Assembly: GCA_029817715.1 (NCBI GenBank)
Contig: JARUPY010000292.1
Coordinates: 1,696,001 to 1,760,000, forward strand
Length of the DNA stretch: 64,000 nucleotides
Direction of reading: 5' to 3'
From: Melastoma dodecandrum
Taxonomy: Eukaryota > Streptophyta > Magnoliopsida > Myrtales > Melastomataceae
The translations under genes were made by a program, and so were the position numbers. The notes beneath the pieces are model-generated. The model worked only from the letters and a program-made list of their open reading frames with translations. It had not been told where the DNA came from and searched no databases. Shown one piece after another: positions 34,904-44,084 of the stretch (positions within the stretch are counted from its first letter, which is position 1; every line of letters begins with the position of its first letter).

Positions 34904-37831
34904 TCACGCGATCGCGCGCGTGGGCCCGTTCCAGCGGCGGATGACCCCCGCGACCTCGGGAACCGGGACGGGCCGGCTGAACAGGTAACCCTGTACCTCG
35001 TCGCAGCCTTCGGCGCGGAGCTGCGCCAGCTGCGCTTCCGTCTCCACGCCCTCGGCGGTGGTGGTCATGCCGAGGCTGGCGCCGAGGCCGATCACCGCCC
35101 GCACGATGAAGTCGGTCCCGTCCTTGATGCACAGATCGCGCACGAACGACTGGTCGATCTTGATCTTGTCGAACGGGAAGCTGCGCAGGTAGCTCAGCGA
35201 CGAGTAGCCGGTCCCGAAATCGTCCATCGCGACCCGGACACCCAGTGCCTTGAGGCTGTGCAGGATCGCGGTGGTCGCGCCGGGATTGGCGACCAGTACC
35301 GATTCGGTGATCTCCAGCTCCAGCCGCCGGCCAGGCAGTCCGGTGCGCCGCAGTGCCTCGCGGACCACGTTGACCAAGCTCGCCGACGTGAATTGCACCG
35401 CCGAGACGTTGACGGCGACCTTGAGCCCGTCCGGCCACCGGGCGGCTTCCTCGCAGGCGCGGCGCAGGACCCATTCCCCGAGGGGAACGATCAGACCCAG
35501 CTCCTCGGCGATCGGGATGAACTCGGCCGGCGAGATGAAGCCGCGCACCGGGTGGTTCCAGCGCAGCAGGGCCTCGAACCCGCAGACCCGGTCGGCGTCG
35601 AGGCTGTAGATCGGCTGGTAATAGACCTCGAACGACTCCCGCGCCAAGGCGTCGCGCAGGTCCCGCTCCAGGATCCGCCGGGCCTGCAGGCGGGCATCCA
35701 TCTCGGGCTCGAAGAACCGGAAGGAGCCCCTCGCCTCGGTCTTGGCGCGGTCGAGGGCGACCTCGGCGTTCTTCAGGAGCTTGTCGACGCTGGTGCCGTC
35801 GCTCGGCGCGAGGGTGATGCCGATGGTCAGCCCGACGCTGATCTCGTGGCTGCTGAGGCTGTAGGGTGCGCCCACCACCTCGATGATCCGCCGGGCGAGC
35901 ACCGCGGCGTCCTCCGGGCGGTCGATCCCGCGCTGGATCACGATGAACTCGTCGGCGCCGAGCCGGGCGACGCAATCGATCTCGCGCACGCAGGCGGTCA
36001 GCCGATTCGCCACCGCGGCGAGCAACTCGTCGCCGACCGCATGCCCCAGGGTCTCGTTCACCGGCCGGAAATCGTCGAGGTCGATCGCGAAGACCGCGAA
36101 GCCGTGATCGCGCCCCGCCTGCGCGACCGCCATCTCGATCTGCTGGCCGAGGGCGATGCGGTTCGGCAGACCCGTGAGCATGTCGTGATGAGCCAGGAAG
36201 GCGATGCGCGCCTCGGCCTGCCGCCGCTCGGTGACGTCCTCGTAGGTGGCGACGAACCCGCCATCGGCGGTCTTGCGCCGCTCGATCGCCACGATGCGGC
36301 CGTTGCACAGCTCCTGGAAATGCGTGTGCCAGACGCCATTCTGGAACACCTCGTTCTGTTGCCGGATCAGCAAGTCGAGGGTGCAGCCGGGATGATTGCC
36401 GGCCGTGAGGCTGGCCTGCATGACCTCCAGAGCCGTCATGCCCGACACGACCGCCCGCGGCGGCAGGCCGTAGATCTCGCCGTAGCGCCGGTTGACGACC
36501 ATCAGGCGGTTCTGCGCGTCGTACAGGCAGAGGCCCTGGGACATGTTGTCGAGGGCCGCGTCGAGGCGGAGGTTCGTCTGCGTGAGCCGGCCCTCCTGCT
36601 CCTTGAGCAGGCTGATGTCGCTGCACACGGCGATGAAGCCGCCCTGCTGGGTGGCGCTGCGGCTCACCCGCAGCCACCGCCCGTCGCCGAGACGGATATC
36701 CCCATCGCGGCCGAGCGCGCGGTAACACTCCGACAGGATGTCCGCATCGGGACACGCCGACCCGCCCGCCGGAAGCTCGAGGCAGGTTCCGGCCTCCAGC
36801 GCCGCCGCGAGCCCGTGGAAGAAACGCAGGGCCTGGGCGTTGGCCATGGCGATGCGCCCGGCCGAATCGACGATCACGACGGCTTCGCGGGAGGTCTGGA
36901 GCGCATCCGCCACCAGCGCCTCGGCGCTGCGGCGTTGGCTGACCTCGCGCGCCATCATGGCCTGGATGTTGTCACGCATGGCCGCCATGGATCGGAGCAG
37001 GCTGCCGAGTTCGTCGCGCCCGCCCGCCGGAATGCGATCCTCGAGGCGACCGCTCGCGATCCGTTCCGCGGCGGCCGATGCCGCGGCGAGTGGCCCGGTG
37101 ATCCGGCGGTTCAGGAGCCACGCGATCAGCGCACAGGCCGCGATAGCCAGGGCGGTCGCGATGGTGTTGAGCCGCATCTCCCACGCCACGAGCGTGCGCG
37201 CCGCCTGGCGGAAGGTGAAGCCGTCGCCCGCCGTGTAGTTCACCAGAAGGTCGATCTGGCTATCGACCACGCTGGCCTGCTGATCGAGGGCATCCCAGCG
37301 CTCGGGACGGGCAGTTGCGGGATCCAGGGTGCGCCGCATCTCCTCCCAGGCGGTCGCCGCTGCCTGGACGGCGCCGGCCGTCCGCACAGCCCGGTCGGAT
37401 TGCGACCGCTCGACCGCGATCGTCAGATCCTCGGCCAGCGTGGTCGACAGCTCGGCGATCTCGGCGTTCAGCTTGGCCGTCTCGGCCTCGTTGTGAAGGT
37501 GCATCCGCCGGGCGAAGGCCGAACGCATCTTGGCAAAATCGGCCGCCGTCGCCCGGGCGTAGTTGATGGACATCAGCGACTCGTCGTAGGTCCGGTTGAT
37601 CAGCGAGCCGATGTGCGAGATCGAGACGACCGCGTAGAGCCCGAGCGCGCCCGACAGCAGGCTCATGCTCAGGAAGGCGACGATGATCCGGCTTCGGATC
37701 GTGGTCGTCAGCCCGAAGGCCCGGCGCGCCGGGGCGGGCGCCGACGGCCGCCCGTTTTCCTCCGTCGCTGTATCGGGGTTTTGCATCGCACCGGTCGCCG
37801 CATCGCACGTCCGGCAATCTGTAATTGGCAC
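34904..37831 (-). CDS. Membrane sensor with HAMP, PAS, degenerate GGDEF and intact EAL domains
   Basis: 975 residues. Order: membrane helix (about 45-67), periplasmic four-helix sensor (68-215), second helix (218-240), HAMP (240-300), two PAS regions (about 310-425 and 435-555), GGDEF (560-715), EAL (730-965). The GGDEF signature reads GADEF (residues 625-629), probably a weak or dead cyclase, while the EAL domain keeps all known catalytic positions: EAL at 753-755, NVSAVQF, ELEITES, DDFGTGYSSLSYL, KIDQSF and AEGVET. Likely a c-di-GMP phosphodiesterase with a regulatory GGDEF. GTG 37831 is the longest start; ATG 37786 is an alternative. Divergent from the cupredoxin gene. Confidence 0.92.
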   Translation of the reverse strand: MPITDCRTCDAATGAMQNPDTATEENGRPSAPAPARRAFGLTTTIRSRIIVAFLSMSLLSGALGLYAVVSISHIGSLINRTYDESLMSINYARATAADFAKMRSAFARRMHLHNEAETAKLNAEIAELSTTLAEDLTIAVERSQSDRAVRTAGAVQAAATAWEEMRRTLDPATARPERWDALDQQASVVDSQIDLLVNYTAGDGFTFRQAARTLVAWEMRLNTIATALAIAACALIAWLLNRRITGPLAAASAAAERIASGRLEDRIPAGGRDELGSLLRSMAAMRDNIQAMMAREVSQRRSAEALVADALQTSREAVVIVDSAGRIAMANAQALRFFHGLAAALEAGTCLELPAGGSACPDADILSECYRALGRDGDIRLGDGRWLRVSRSATQQGGFIAVCSDISLLKEQEGRLTQTNLRLDAALDNMSQGLCLYDAQNRLMVVNRRYGEIYGLPPRAVVSGMTALEVMQASLTAGNHPGCTLDLLIRQQNEVFQNGVWHTHFQELCNGRIVAIERRKTADGGFVATYEDVTERRQAEARIAFLAHHDMLTGLPNRIALGQQIEMAVAQAGRDHGFAVFAIDLDDFRPVNETLGHAVGDELLAAVANRLTACVREIDCVARLGADEFIVIQRGIDRPEDAAVLARRIIEVVGAPYSLSSHEISVGLTIGITLAPSDGTSVDKLLKNAEVALDRAKTEARGSFRFFEPEMDARLQARRILERDLRDALARESFEVYYQPIYSLDADRVCGFEALLRWNHPVRGFISPAEFIPIAEELGLIVPLGEWVLRRACEEAARWPDGLKVAVNVSAVQFTSASLVNVVREALRRTGLPGRRLELEITESVLVANPGATTAILHSLKALGVRVAMDDFGTGYSSLSYLRSFPFDKIKIDQSFVRDLCIKDGTDFIVRAVIGLGASLGMTTTAEGVETEAQLAQLRAEGCDEVQGYLFSRPVPVPEVAGVIRRWNGPTRAIA

Positions 37832-37936
37832 ATGTTAAGAGGCGATTATCCGGTCGCGACGAGAATTTTGTGCGTCAGTACCGGGCTCCAACGGTTGAAC
37901 GACCGCAGATCGGGCCCGGCCGTCGGTCGCCATATC

Positions 37937-37952
37937 GAGAAAATGTTTTCTC
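37937..37952. promoter_or_regulatory. GAGAAAA-TG-TTTTCTC palindrome, candidate operator
   Basis: A 16-base element with perfect 7-base arms around TG, in the 165-base divergent region between the GGDEF/EAL gene and the cupredoxin gene, 45 bases before the latter's ATG. AT-rich in a GC-rich genome, and unlike the intergenic repeat families. A transcription-factor site is likely; the factor is unknown. Confidence 0.5.
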
Positions 37953-37996
37953 AACCAAATCTGGGCAAGGCTATTCTTAAGAACGTGGGGACTATC

Positions 37997-38374
37997 ATGT
38001 ACGCCTCCAAGCTGCGGCTATCCGTGTTGTCTCGCTGGTCTCCAGTGATCCCGGCCGTGCTCGCCCTGTTCGCGGGCGCGCTGTGCGGCCTTCTCCTGAG
38101 CGGGACGCTGAACGCCTCCGGAATAGCGGTGTCGCAGAAAGGGCGCATGTTCCATCCCGGCAATCTCACGGTCGCCCGCGGTGAGACGATCACCTTCGTC
38201 AATGATGATAGTGATCTGCTGCACCACGTCTTCGTCGAATCCGACACGTTCAACTTCGATTCCGGCGATCAGGAGCCGGGCAGCCGCACGGCGATCACCT
38301 TCACCGAGCGGGGCAGCTTCCAGGTGCTCTGCGGCATCCACCCCAAGATGAAGCTCGTCGTCCGGGTGAACTGA
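37997..38374 (+). CDS. Membrane-anchored or exported cupredoxin
   Basis: 125 residues. One hydrophobic helix (about 17-36) acts as signal or anchor, then a plastocyanin/azurin-like domain starting GIAVSQKGRMFHPGNLTVARG. A full type 1 copper set is present: His77 in LLHHVFVE, Cys112, His115 and Met118 in VLCGIHPKMK. It resembles the small cupredoxins of methylamine-utilisation annotation (MauD-adjacent type) and other electron carriers; the partner is unknown. ATG 37997 chosen; an in-frame ATG near 37943 lies inside the palindromic element and is unlikely. Confidence 0.85.
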   Translation: MYASKLRLSVLSRWSPVIPAVLALFAGALCGLLLSGTLNASGIAVSQKGRMFHPGNLTVARGETITFVNDDSDLLHHVFVESDTFNFDSGDQEPGSRTAITFTERGSFQVLCGIHPKMKLVVRVN

Positions 38375-38389
38375 TCCGCCTCGGTTCGG

Positions 38390-39664
38390 TCAGCGCTGGG
38401 CCGACCGCAACGGGGCGGACGGCGAGGCCGGCTTCGCACGCTCGATGGATTGTCCGTCGCGCAGCTCCGGCGGCGGGCTGTAGATGACGTGGCTGTCGGC
38501 CGTCAGGCCGGACTCGAGCTCCAGGGTCCGTCCGAGATCGCGCTGGATCTTGATCGTCCGCCACGTCACGCGGTCGTCGTCGCCGAGCTGCGCGACCTGC
38601 AACCCCTTGCTGTTGAACACCGTGGCCTCCGCGGGCACCGAGACCGCAGGCTCCGTGCGCGGGATCTTCAAGGTTACGTAGGCGTAGAGACCTGCGCGCA
38701 ATTGCCGGTCGGGATTGGGCACGTCCACCTGGGTCGTCAGCGTGCGCGAGGCGGCGTTCAGGGCGACCGAGCTGCGCTCGACGAAGCCGTCGAAGCTCCT
38801 GTCGGGGATCTGCGGCACCGTGATCACCGCCTTGACCCCAGGCATGACGCCGACGGCATCGTTCTGCGGCACGTTCACGGTGATGCGCAGGATGGTGTCC
38901 TGGTCGATGCTGAGCAGGGCGGTGCCGCCATTGTCGGCCCGGACCAGATCGCCGACATCGACGTTGCGGATCGACACGACGCCGTCGAAGGGCGCGACGA
39001 CCCGCTCGAAGGCCGTCAGGGCCTTGAGCCGGTCGACCACGGCCTCCTGGGCCTTGATGTTGGCGGTGGCGACCTTCACGCCGGCCTCGGCGGCGGCGAG
39101 GGTCGCCGCCTGGGCCAGCACGCCGGCCTGCGTGTTGTCGGCGTTCTGCCGTGAGGCCCAGCCCTGCACGGCGAGCGTCGTCGTCCGATTGTTGGTCAGG
39201 TTGGCGAGGTTGACGCTGGCGCGGGCCTGCTCGACCTGCGCTTGAGCTTGCAGGAGCTGCGCCTTGAGCTGACCGACCTGAGCCTCAGCCTGGGCGAGCT
39301 GCTGGTCGAGATCCGGAGCCGCGATGCGCAGGAGCAGGTCCCCGGCTTTGACGCGGGACCCGATGTCGACGCGGCGCTCCGCAATGTAGCCGGTCGCCCG
39401 GGCGGCGATCGACGCGGTGGTGAAGGCCTGCATCTCGCCCGGCAGGACGAGGTCCAGGGGTCCTTCCGCGCGCTCCGCCGCGATCACGCGGACCAACGGC
39501 ACCAGGGTCTTGACCTGTTCCAGCGTGGCCGTGGCCTCGCCGTCCCGTCGCCAGTGGCCGTAAGCGCCCCAGGCCAGCAACCCGGCACCGACGAGGCCGA
39601 CCAGGAGGAACGGAGCCTTGCCGGGCGGCGGGGGAATATCCGCGCCCGCGTCGTGCGCCTTCAT
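38390..39664 (-). CDS. RND-type efflux periplasmic adaptor (membrane fusion protein)
   Basis: 424 residues. N-terminal anchor helix (about 17-36), barrel-sandwich hybrid halves (IAARATGYIAERRVDIGSRVKAGDLL and ERVVAPFDGVVSIRNVDVGDLV), a coiled-coil hairpin between them (about 120-210, rich in Gln/Ala), then beta-barrel and membrane-proximal domains (VPAEATVFNSKGLQVAQL). Such proteins link an inner-membrane pump to an outer-membrane channel. No pump or TolC-like gene is adjacent in the window, so its partner is encoded elsewhere. Convergent with the cupredoxin (15-base gap). Confidence 0.9.
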   Translation of the reverse strand: MKAHDAGADIPPPPGKAPFLLVGLVGAGLLAWGAYGHWRRDGEATATLEQVKTLVPLVRVIAAERAEGPLDLVLPGEMQAFTTASIAARATGYIAERRVDIGSRVKAGDLLLRIAAPDLDQQLAQAEAQVGQLKAQLLQAQAQVEQARASVNLANLTNNRTTTLAVQGWASRQNADNTQAGVLAQAATLAAAEAGVKVATANIKAQEAVVDRLKALTAFERVVAPFDGVVSIRNVDVGDLVRADNGGTALLSIDQDTILRITVNVPQNDAVGVMPGVKAVITVPQIPDRSFDGFVERSSVALNAASRTLTTQVDVPNPDRQLRAGLYAYVTLKIPRTEPAVSVPAEATVFNSKGLQVAQLGDDDRVTWRTIKIQRDLGRTLELESGLTADSHVIYSPPPELRDGQSIERAKPASPSAPLRSAQR

Positions 39665-39762
39665 CGATCGGCTCTCCGCCCGAGCGTGCGGCCGGGTTCA
39701 CCGCGACGGTAGCGGCGGGAAGGCGCGCCCGCCAGCGTGGAGTTTGGCCGCACCGGCGCCGT

Positions 39763-40467
39763 TCAGGCCGGCCGGGGCCCGGTCAGGCGCGGTCGCCGGC
39801 TGAGGCGTTTGTGGAGGTGGACCATCAGGGCGATTCCGAAGAGCGGCGTCAGCAGGTTCAGGATCGGCACCACCATCAGGGCCGAGAGCAGGCAGCCGGC
39901 GCTCAGGGTCCGGACCGAGAAGGCGCGGCGCATCGCGGCGGCCTCGGGCAGGGGCCTGAACCGAGCGGCCGCCATCTCGAAATATTCGCGGGCCAGCAGG
40001 TAGGCGTTGGCGCCGAAGAAGGCCGCGATGCCGATCACCGGCACGAAGAAGATCACGAGCGCCGCGAGATTCACGAGCAACGTCAATCCGGCGAAGCGGA
40101 TCGCGTAGAGCATTGCGGTGCCGAACGGCATGGCCTGGCCCGGCGGGTCCTCGGGAAAATCCGTCCGCTCGACGATCGCGGCCGCATCATCGAGGAAGAA
40201 GCCGGCAACGAGGATCGAGATCGCGGGCATCAGGTAGGCGAGCACCACGAACAGGCCGAAGCCCGCGAGGTAGTAGGCGAGGCTGTCGAGGATCGGGTAC
40301 TGGGACGAGATGTGATGGCTCGCCTGGAACGCCTGGACCAGCCGGGTCAGGCCGAGCCAGACCAGGACCAGGAGCCCGAGCGTCAGGCCGAGCGATTTCC
40401 AGAGGATCGCCCGCAGGGGCGGCGAGAAGGTTTGGCGCACAGCCGCCGCGGCGGACTCGACGAGCAT
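39763..40467 (-). CDS. EI24-domain (CysZ-like) membrane protein
   Basis: 234 residues with four to five hydrophobic regions. Shows the EI24/CysZ layout: N-terminal amphipathic segment AVRQTFSPPLRAILWKSLGL, helix, re-entrant hydrophobic pieces around ILVAGFFLDDAAAIVERTDFPEDPPG, and the C-terminal GANAYLLAREYFEMAAARF followed by PILNLLTPLFGIALMVHLHKRL. CysZ family members move sulfate or act in envelope processes; the substrate is not assignable. ATG 40467 gives the family-typical start; the longer frame to 40590 overlaps the divergent amine oxidase. Confidence 0.85.
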   Translation of the reverse strand: MLVESAAAAVRQTFSPPLRAILWKSLGLTLGLLVLVWLGLTRLVQAFQASHHISSQYPILDSLAYYLAGFGLFVVLAYLMPAISILVAGFFLDDAAAIVERTDFPEDPPGQAMPFGTAMLYAIRFAGLTLLVNLAALVIFFVPVIGIAAFFGANAYLLAREYFEMAAARFRPLPEAAAMRRAFSVRTLSAGCLLSALMVVPILNLLTPLFGIALMVHLHKRLSRRPRLTGPRPA

Positions 40468-40566
40468 CGGGCGTGTTCCGGTCGACGCCGGTTGCGGCGC
40501 GGGCGCGTTGTGGAGCGGTGCGGCCGGTCGCGCAAGGCCGCGATGGCCGCAGGGTGAGGAGGGCAC

Positions 40567-41943
40567 GTGCAGGACGCGAGGACGGGACACGCACGATCGC
40601 AGGCGGCCGGCGTCAGGAGCGCCGATCCGTTACGCCGGCCAGCCTACGCGCCGCGTCTGGCGGCGATTCCGGCGGAGCCTGAGGTGCTGGTGATCGGGGC
40701 AGGGGCCGCCGGTATCGGCGCGGCCCGCACGCTCGCTGATCGGGGCGTATCGGTGGCGGTGCTGGAGGCCCGCGACCGGGTGGGCGGCCGTGCGCTGACG
40801 GTGTCGCTCCGCGGCCATGCCCTCGACCTCGGCGCCCACTGGCTTCATGCCGGGCCGATCAACCCGCTGGTGGCACTCGGCCGCGCCCGGGGCGAGCGCC
40901 TGCGTCGGGCGCCGCAGGAGAGCCACGTGTGGGTCGGGCGCCGTCCCGGGCGCGCCGACGAGGTCCGGGCCAACGCCCGGGCCTTCGCCCGCGCCGACCG
41001 GACGATGAGCCGCGGAGCCGGGCAAGCCGGCGCCGACCGCCCGGCCTCGAGCGCCCTGCCGCCCGGGCTCGGCCCCTGGGGCCGACGCGTCGCGCAGGTC
41101 CATGGGCTGGTCTCGGGACGCCCCTTGAGCGAGGTCTCGCTCCACGACTTCCCCAGCCTCGAATACGGCGACAACTACTTCCTCGCCGACGGCTCCGGCA
41201 GCTATCTCGCCCGCCTCGCCGACGGGCTGCCGATCCTGCTCTCCGCGCCGGCAGCCCGGATCGACTGGTCCGAGGGCAGCGTCCGCGTCGGCACGGCCGG
41301 CGGCACGGAGCACCGGGCCCGCGCGCTGATCCTGACGGTGCCCATGATGGTGCTGCGCGCCGGGCCGGTCTTCACGCCGCCGCTCCCGAACGCCGTCCGG
41401 GCCGCCATCGACGGCTTCTCAACCGGGATCTACGAGCACGCGGTTCTGCACTGGCCGTCGAGCCCGTTCCGCGGCCGCGACCGGCTGGCGGCGATCCATG
41501 GCGGGCGGCGCGCGCCGCCGGGGCTGCTGACGCGGATCGACGGCACGCCGTTCCATTACTACGAACTCGACCTGCACGAGGCGGCGGCGATCGACGCGGC
41601 CGGGAGCGGGGCGGACGGGGTGCGCCGACACGTCCGCGCGGTCCTGGCCGACCTGTTCGGGCCGGCGCGGCTGCGCGACCTGACGATCCCGGCCGTGAGC
41701 GCGTGGCGCCACGATCCCTGGTCGCGGGGATCCTGGGCCGTGGTCCCGCCCGGCCACGCGCCGGCGCGACAGGCCCTGCACGCGCCCATCGGCGACACGG
41801 TGTGGTTCGCGGGCGAGGCGCTCTCCCGCGAGCAATGGGGCACGGTGGGCGGCGCCTACGCGGAGGGCATGCGCGCGGCCGAGGCCGTCGCCGCGCAGAT
41901 CGCGCAGGACGCCTCGGAGCGTATCCGTGCGGGCACATCCTGA
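40567..41943 (+). CDS. FAD-dependent amine oxidase family protein
   Basis: 458 residues. Rossmann FAD motif VLVIGAGAAGIGAARTLADRGVSVAVLEARDRVGGRA at about residues 40-76 and the C-terminal FAD site GDTVWFAGEALSREQWGTVGGAYAEGMRAA near 410-440 are both intact; DLGAHWLH also fits. Similar proteins oxidise mono- or polyamines or desaturate carotenoid-like substrates; specificity cannot be read. No signal peptide. GTG start with AGGAGGG five bases upstream, a strong site. Followed by an 87-base gap and the cyclic-nucleotide-binding gene. Confidence 0.85.
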   Translation: MQDARTGHARSQAAGVRSADPLRRPAYAPRLAAIPAEPEVLVIGAGAAGIGAARTLADRGVSVAVLEARDRVGGRALTVSLRGHALDLGAHWLHAGPINPLVALGRARGERLRRAPQESHVWVGRRPGRADEVRANARAFARADRTMSRGAGQAGADRPASSALPPGLGPWGRRVAQVHGLVSGRPLSEVSLHDFPSLEYGDNYFLADGSGSYLARLADGLPILLSAPAARIDWSEGSVRVGTAGGTEHRARALILTVPMMVLRAGPVFTPPLPNAVRAAIDGFSTGIYEHAVLHWPSSPFRGRDRLAAIHGGRRAPPGLLTRIDGTPFHYYELDLHEAAAIDAAGSGADGVRRHVRAVLADLFGPARLRDLTIPAVSAWRHDPWSRGSWAVVPPGHAPARQALHAPIGDTVWFAGEALSREQWGTVGGAYAEGMRAAEAVAAQIAQDASERIRAGTS

Positions 41944-42030
41944 GGCGGAGACGCCTCGGAAGCGCCGCATCAACTTGCCGGGACCGGACAAGACGGGCAT
42001 CCCGCGGGCGACGAGCTTCAGGGGGCGGCC

Positions 42031-42657
42031 ATGGATTGGATCGAGGGGATCGGCTACCTCGGCACCGCGCTGACGATCTCGGCCACCGCGATGAGCACGA
42101 TGATCCCGCTGCGGATCATCTCGCTCTGCGCGAGCTGCGCGGTGATCATCTATGGGACGCTGATCGGCAGCATGCCGGTGGTGCTGACCGAGCTGATCCA
42201 GATGCCGTTCAACGCCTATCGGCTCTGGCAGATGCTGCGCCTCGTCCGCGACGTCGAGACGGCCGCGGGCGGCGACCTGTCCCTCGAATGGCTGCGCCCG
42301 TTCGGCGCGCGCCGCCCGTTCGGCACCGGCGAGGTCGTGTTCCGCAAGGGCGATCTCGCCGACGAGATGTACTACGTCGAGAGCGGGGTGTTCCGGATCC
42401 CCGAGGTCGGCATCGAGGTGCGCGCGGGCGGGATCGTCGGCGAACTCGGCCTCCTGTCGCCCGGCAACGCCCGCACGGCCTCGCTGGTCTGCATCGAGGC
42501 CGGACACGCCCTGTGCGTCACCTATTCCGACGTCAAGCAGCTTTACTATCAAAACCCTGAATTCGGGTTTTACTTCCTTAAACTGACAAGTGAGCGCCTA
42601 TTTCAGGGCGTGCAGGGCATGTCCAAGCCGAAGGTGATGGCCGGCGACGCGCTCTAG
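42031..42657 (+). CDS. Membrane protein with cyclic-nucleotide-binding domain
   Basis: 208 residues. The N-terminal 60 residues contain two to three hydrophobic helices (GYLGTALTISATAMSTMIPL, then ISLCASCAVIIYGTLIGSMP), after which comes a CRP-type cyclic-nucleotide-binding domain (about 95-190): VVFRKGDLADEMYYVESGV, then GGIVGELGLLSPGNARTASL matching the phosphate-binding cassette (G-E-x-x-L...R-T-A). There is no helix-turn-helix, so it is not a CRP transcription factor. Likely a membrane-bound cAMP/cGMP sensor of unknown output. Confidence 0.85.
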   Translation: MDWIEGIGYLGTALTISATAMSTMIPLRIISLCASCAVIIYGTLIGSMPVVLTELIQMPFNAYRLWQMLRLVRDVETAAGGDLSLEWLRPFGARRPFGTGEVVFRKGDLADEMYYVESGVFRIPEVGIEVRAGGIVGELGLLSPGNARTASLVCIEAGHALCVTYSDVKQLYYQNPEFGFYFLKLTSERLFQGVQGMSKPKVMAGDAL

Positions 42658-42689
42658 GGCGGCTCTTGACGGCGCCGTTCGTGTGGAAA

Positions 42690-42802
42690 GGCCCGTCCGA
42701 CATCACGTGCGGCGCGGCCTGCCCCCGGTCACCGCGAGGCCGGTGTGCGGAGCGTCGCCTGGGCTGCTTCGCGCCGCTCGTTAAAGACGGCGACGCGTCG
42801 GC
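42690..42802. repeat. Family A palindromic repeat (copy 6), degenerate
   Basis: In the 151-base convergent gap 42658-42808. The right half GGGCTGCTTCGCGCCGCTCG and the following TAAAGACGGCGACG match copy 4 (TTGCTTCGCTGCGCCCGTAAAGACGGCG). The left half is diverged (GGTGTGCGGAGCGTCGCCTG). Confidence 0.5.
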
Positions 42803-42808
42803 GCCCGA

Positions 42809-43807
42809 TCAGAGCATGCTCGGCAGGATCCGGTCCGGCGGCCGGTGGCCATCCATGAAGGTCTTGATGTTGATGATGACCTTCTCGCCCATGTCGATGC
42901 GGCTCTCGTAGGTCGCCGATCCCATATGCGGCAGCAGGACGACCTTGCCCTGCCGGGCGAGCTTCACGAGGCGGGGGCTCACGGCCGGCTCCTGCTCGAA
43001 CACGTCGAGGCCGGCCGCCGAGATCTCGCCGCCCTCGATCAGCCGCGCGAGGGCGTTCTCGTCGATCACCTCGCCGCGGGCGGTGTTGACCACCACCGCC
43101 TCGGGCTTGAGCAGCTTGAGGCGCCGCGCCGAGAGCAGATGGTAGGTCGCCGGCGTGTGCGGGCAGTTCACCGACACGATGTCGGCCCGTGCGAGCATCT
43201 GGTCGAGGGATTCCCAATAGGTGGCGTCGAGGGCACCCTCGATGGCGGCCGGCACCCGGCGGCGGTTGTGGTAATGGACCTGCAGGCCGAAGGCCCGGGC
43301 GCGCTTGGCGAGCGCCTGCCCGATACGGCCCATGCCGACGATCCCGAGCCGCTTGCCGGTGATGCGCCGCCCGAGCATCCAGGTCGGCGACCAACCGGTG
43401 GTCCACTCGTCGTCCGGGATGATCCGCGCGCCTTCGGCGACCCGGCGGGCCACCGCGAGGATCAGCGCCATCGTCATGTCGGCGGTGTCCTCGGTCAGCA
43501 CGCCGGGCGTGTTGGTGACCGTGATGCCGCGCTCGAGCGCCGCCGCGACGTCGATGTGATCGACGCCATTGCCGAAATTGGCGATGAGCCGCAGGTTCGG
43601 GCCGGCCTGCGCGATCAACCCGGCATCGATCTCGTCGGTGACGGTGGGGACCAGGACATCGGCCTCGCGCAGGGCCGTCGCCATCGCGTCCCCCGCCATG
43701 GGCGCATCGTCGGAACTGAGGCGGACGTCGAACAGCTCGCGCATCCGCGTCTCGACGGCGTCCGGCAGGCGCCGCGTCACGACCACCAGCGGCTTGCGCT
43801 TCGACAC
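42809..43807 (-). CDS. D-2-hydroxyacid dehydrogenase (glyoxylate/hydroxypyruvate reductase type)
   Basis: 332 residues of the NAD(P)-dependent 2-hydroxyacid dehydrogenase family. Catalytic-domain pattern NFGNGVDHIDVAAALERGI; Rossmann GMGRIGQALAKRARAFG followed by HYHNRRR (two basic residues after the second beta strand suggest NADPH); catalytic Arg in NTARGEVID, Glu in DVFEQEP and His in LPHMGSAT. Closest to GhrB/GyaR-like D-glycerate dehydrogenases that reduce glyoxylate or hydroxypyruvate, a relevant activity if the organism runs the serine cycle. Confidence 0.88.
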   Translation of the reverse strand: MSKRKPLVVVTRRLPDAVETRMRELFDVRLSSDDAPMAGDAMATALREADVLVPTVTDEIDAGLIAQAGPNLRLIANFGNGVDHIDVAAALERGITVTNTPGVLTEDTADMTMALILAVARRVAEGARIIPDDEWTTGWSPTWMLGRRITGKRLGIVGMGRIGQALAKRARAFGLQVHYHNRRRVPAAIEGALDATYWESLDQMLARADIVSVNCPHTPATYHLLSARRLKLLKPEAVVVNTARGEVIDENALARLIEGGEISAAGLDVFEQEPAVSPRLVKLARQGKVVLLPHMGSATYESRIDMGEKVIINIKTFMDGHRPPDRILPSML

Positions 43808-44084
43808 GTCTCTCTCCCCGTCAGCTCTGCGGCCCTGATCTCAGCTCGTGCCCGGCGGCTCGCGCCCGGACCGCTCCACGCAAGCGTCCGTTAACCGAAT
43901 TCGGCCAGACAGGACCGGTCGCGCGGCGTCGGTTCCGGAGCCTGTCCCGGCCCTTCGGACTCTCTACCAGAGGTGGGCCGGAACACAATCGGATGCCGGC
44001 CCGGCTTGCTTGCCGAAGGGGCCCCGCTGCGGACAGGCCCGGGACCGAGCCGCGTCACGTCGCGTCAGAGAATGGGAGAAGTCC

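Noticed and set aside
34874..38374. Plus-strand frame of over 1100 codons across the GGDEF/EAL gene
   Set aside because: Only its last 125 codons (the cupredoxin) are meaningful; the rest mirrors the real minus-strand gene.
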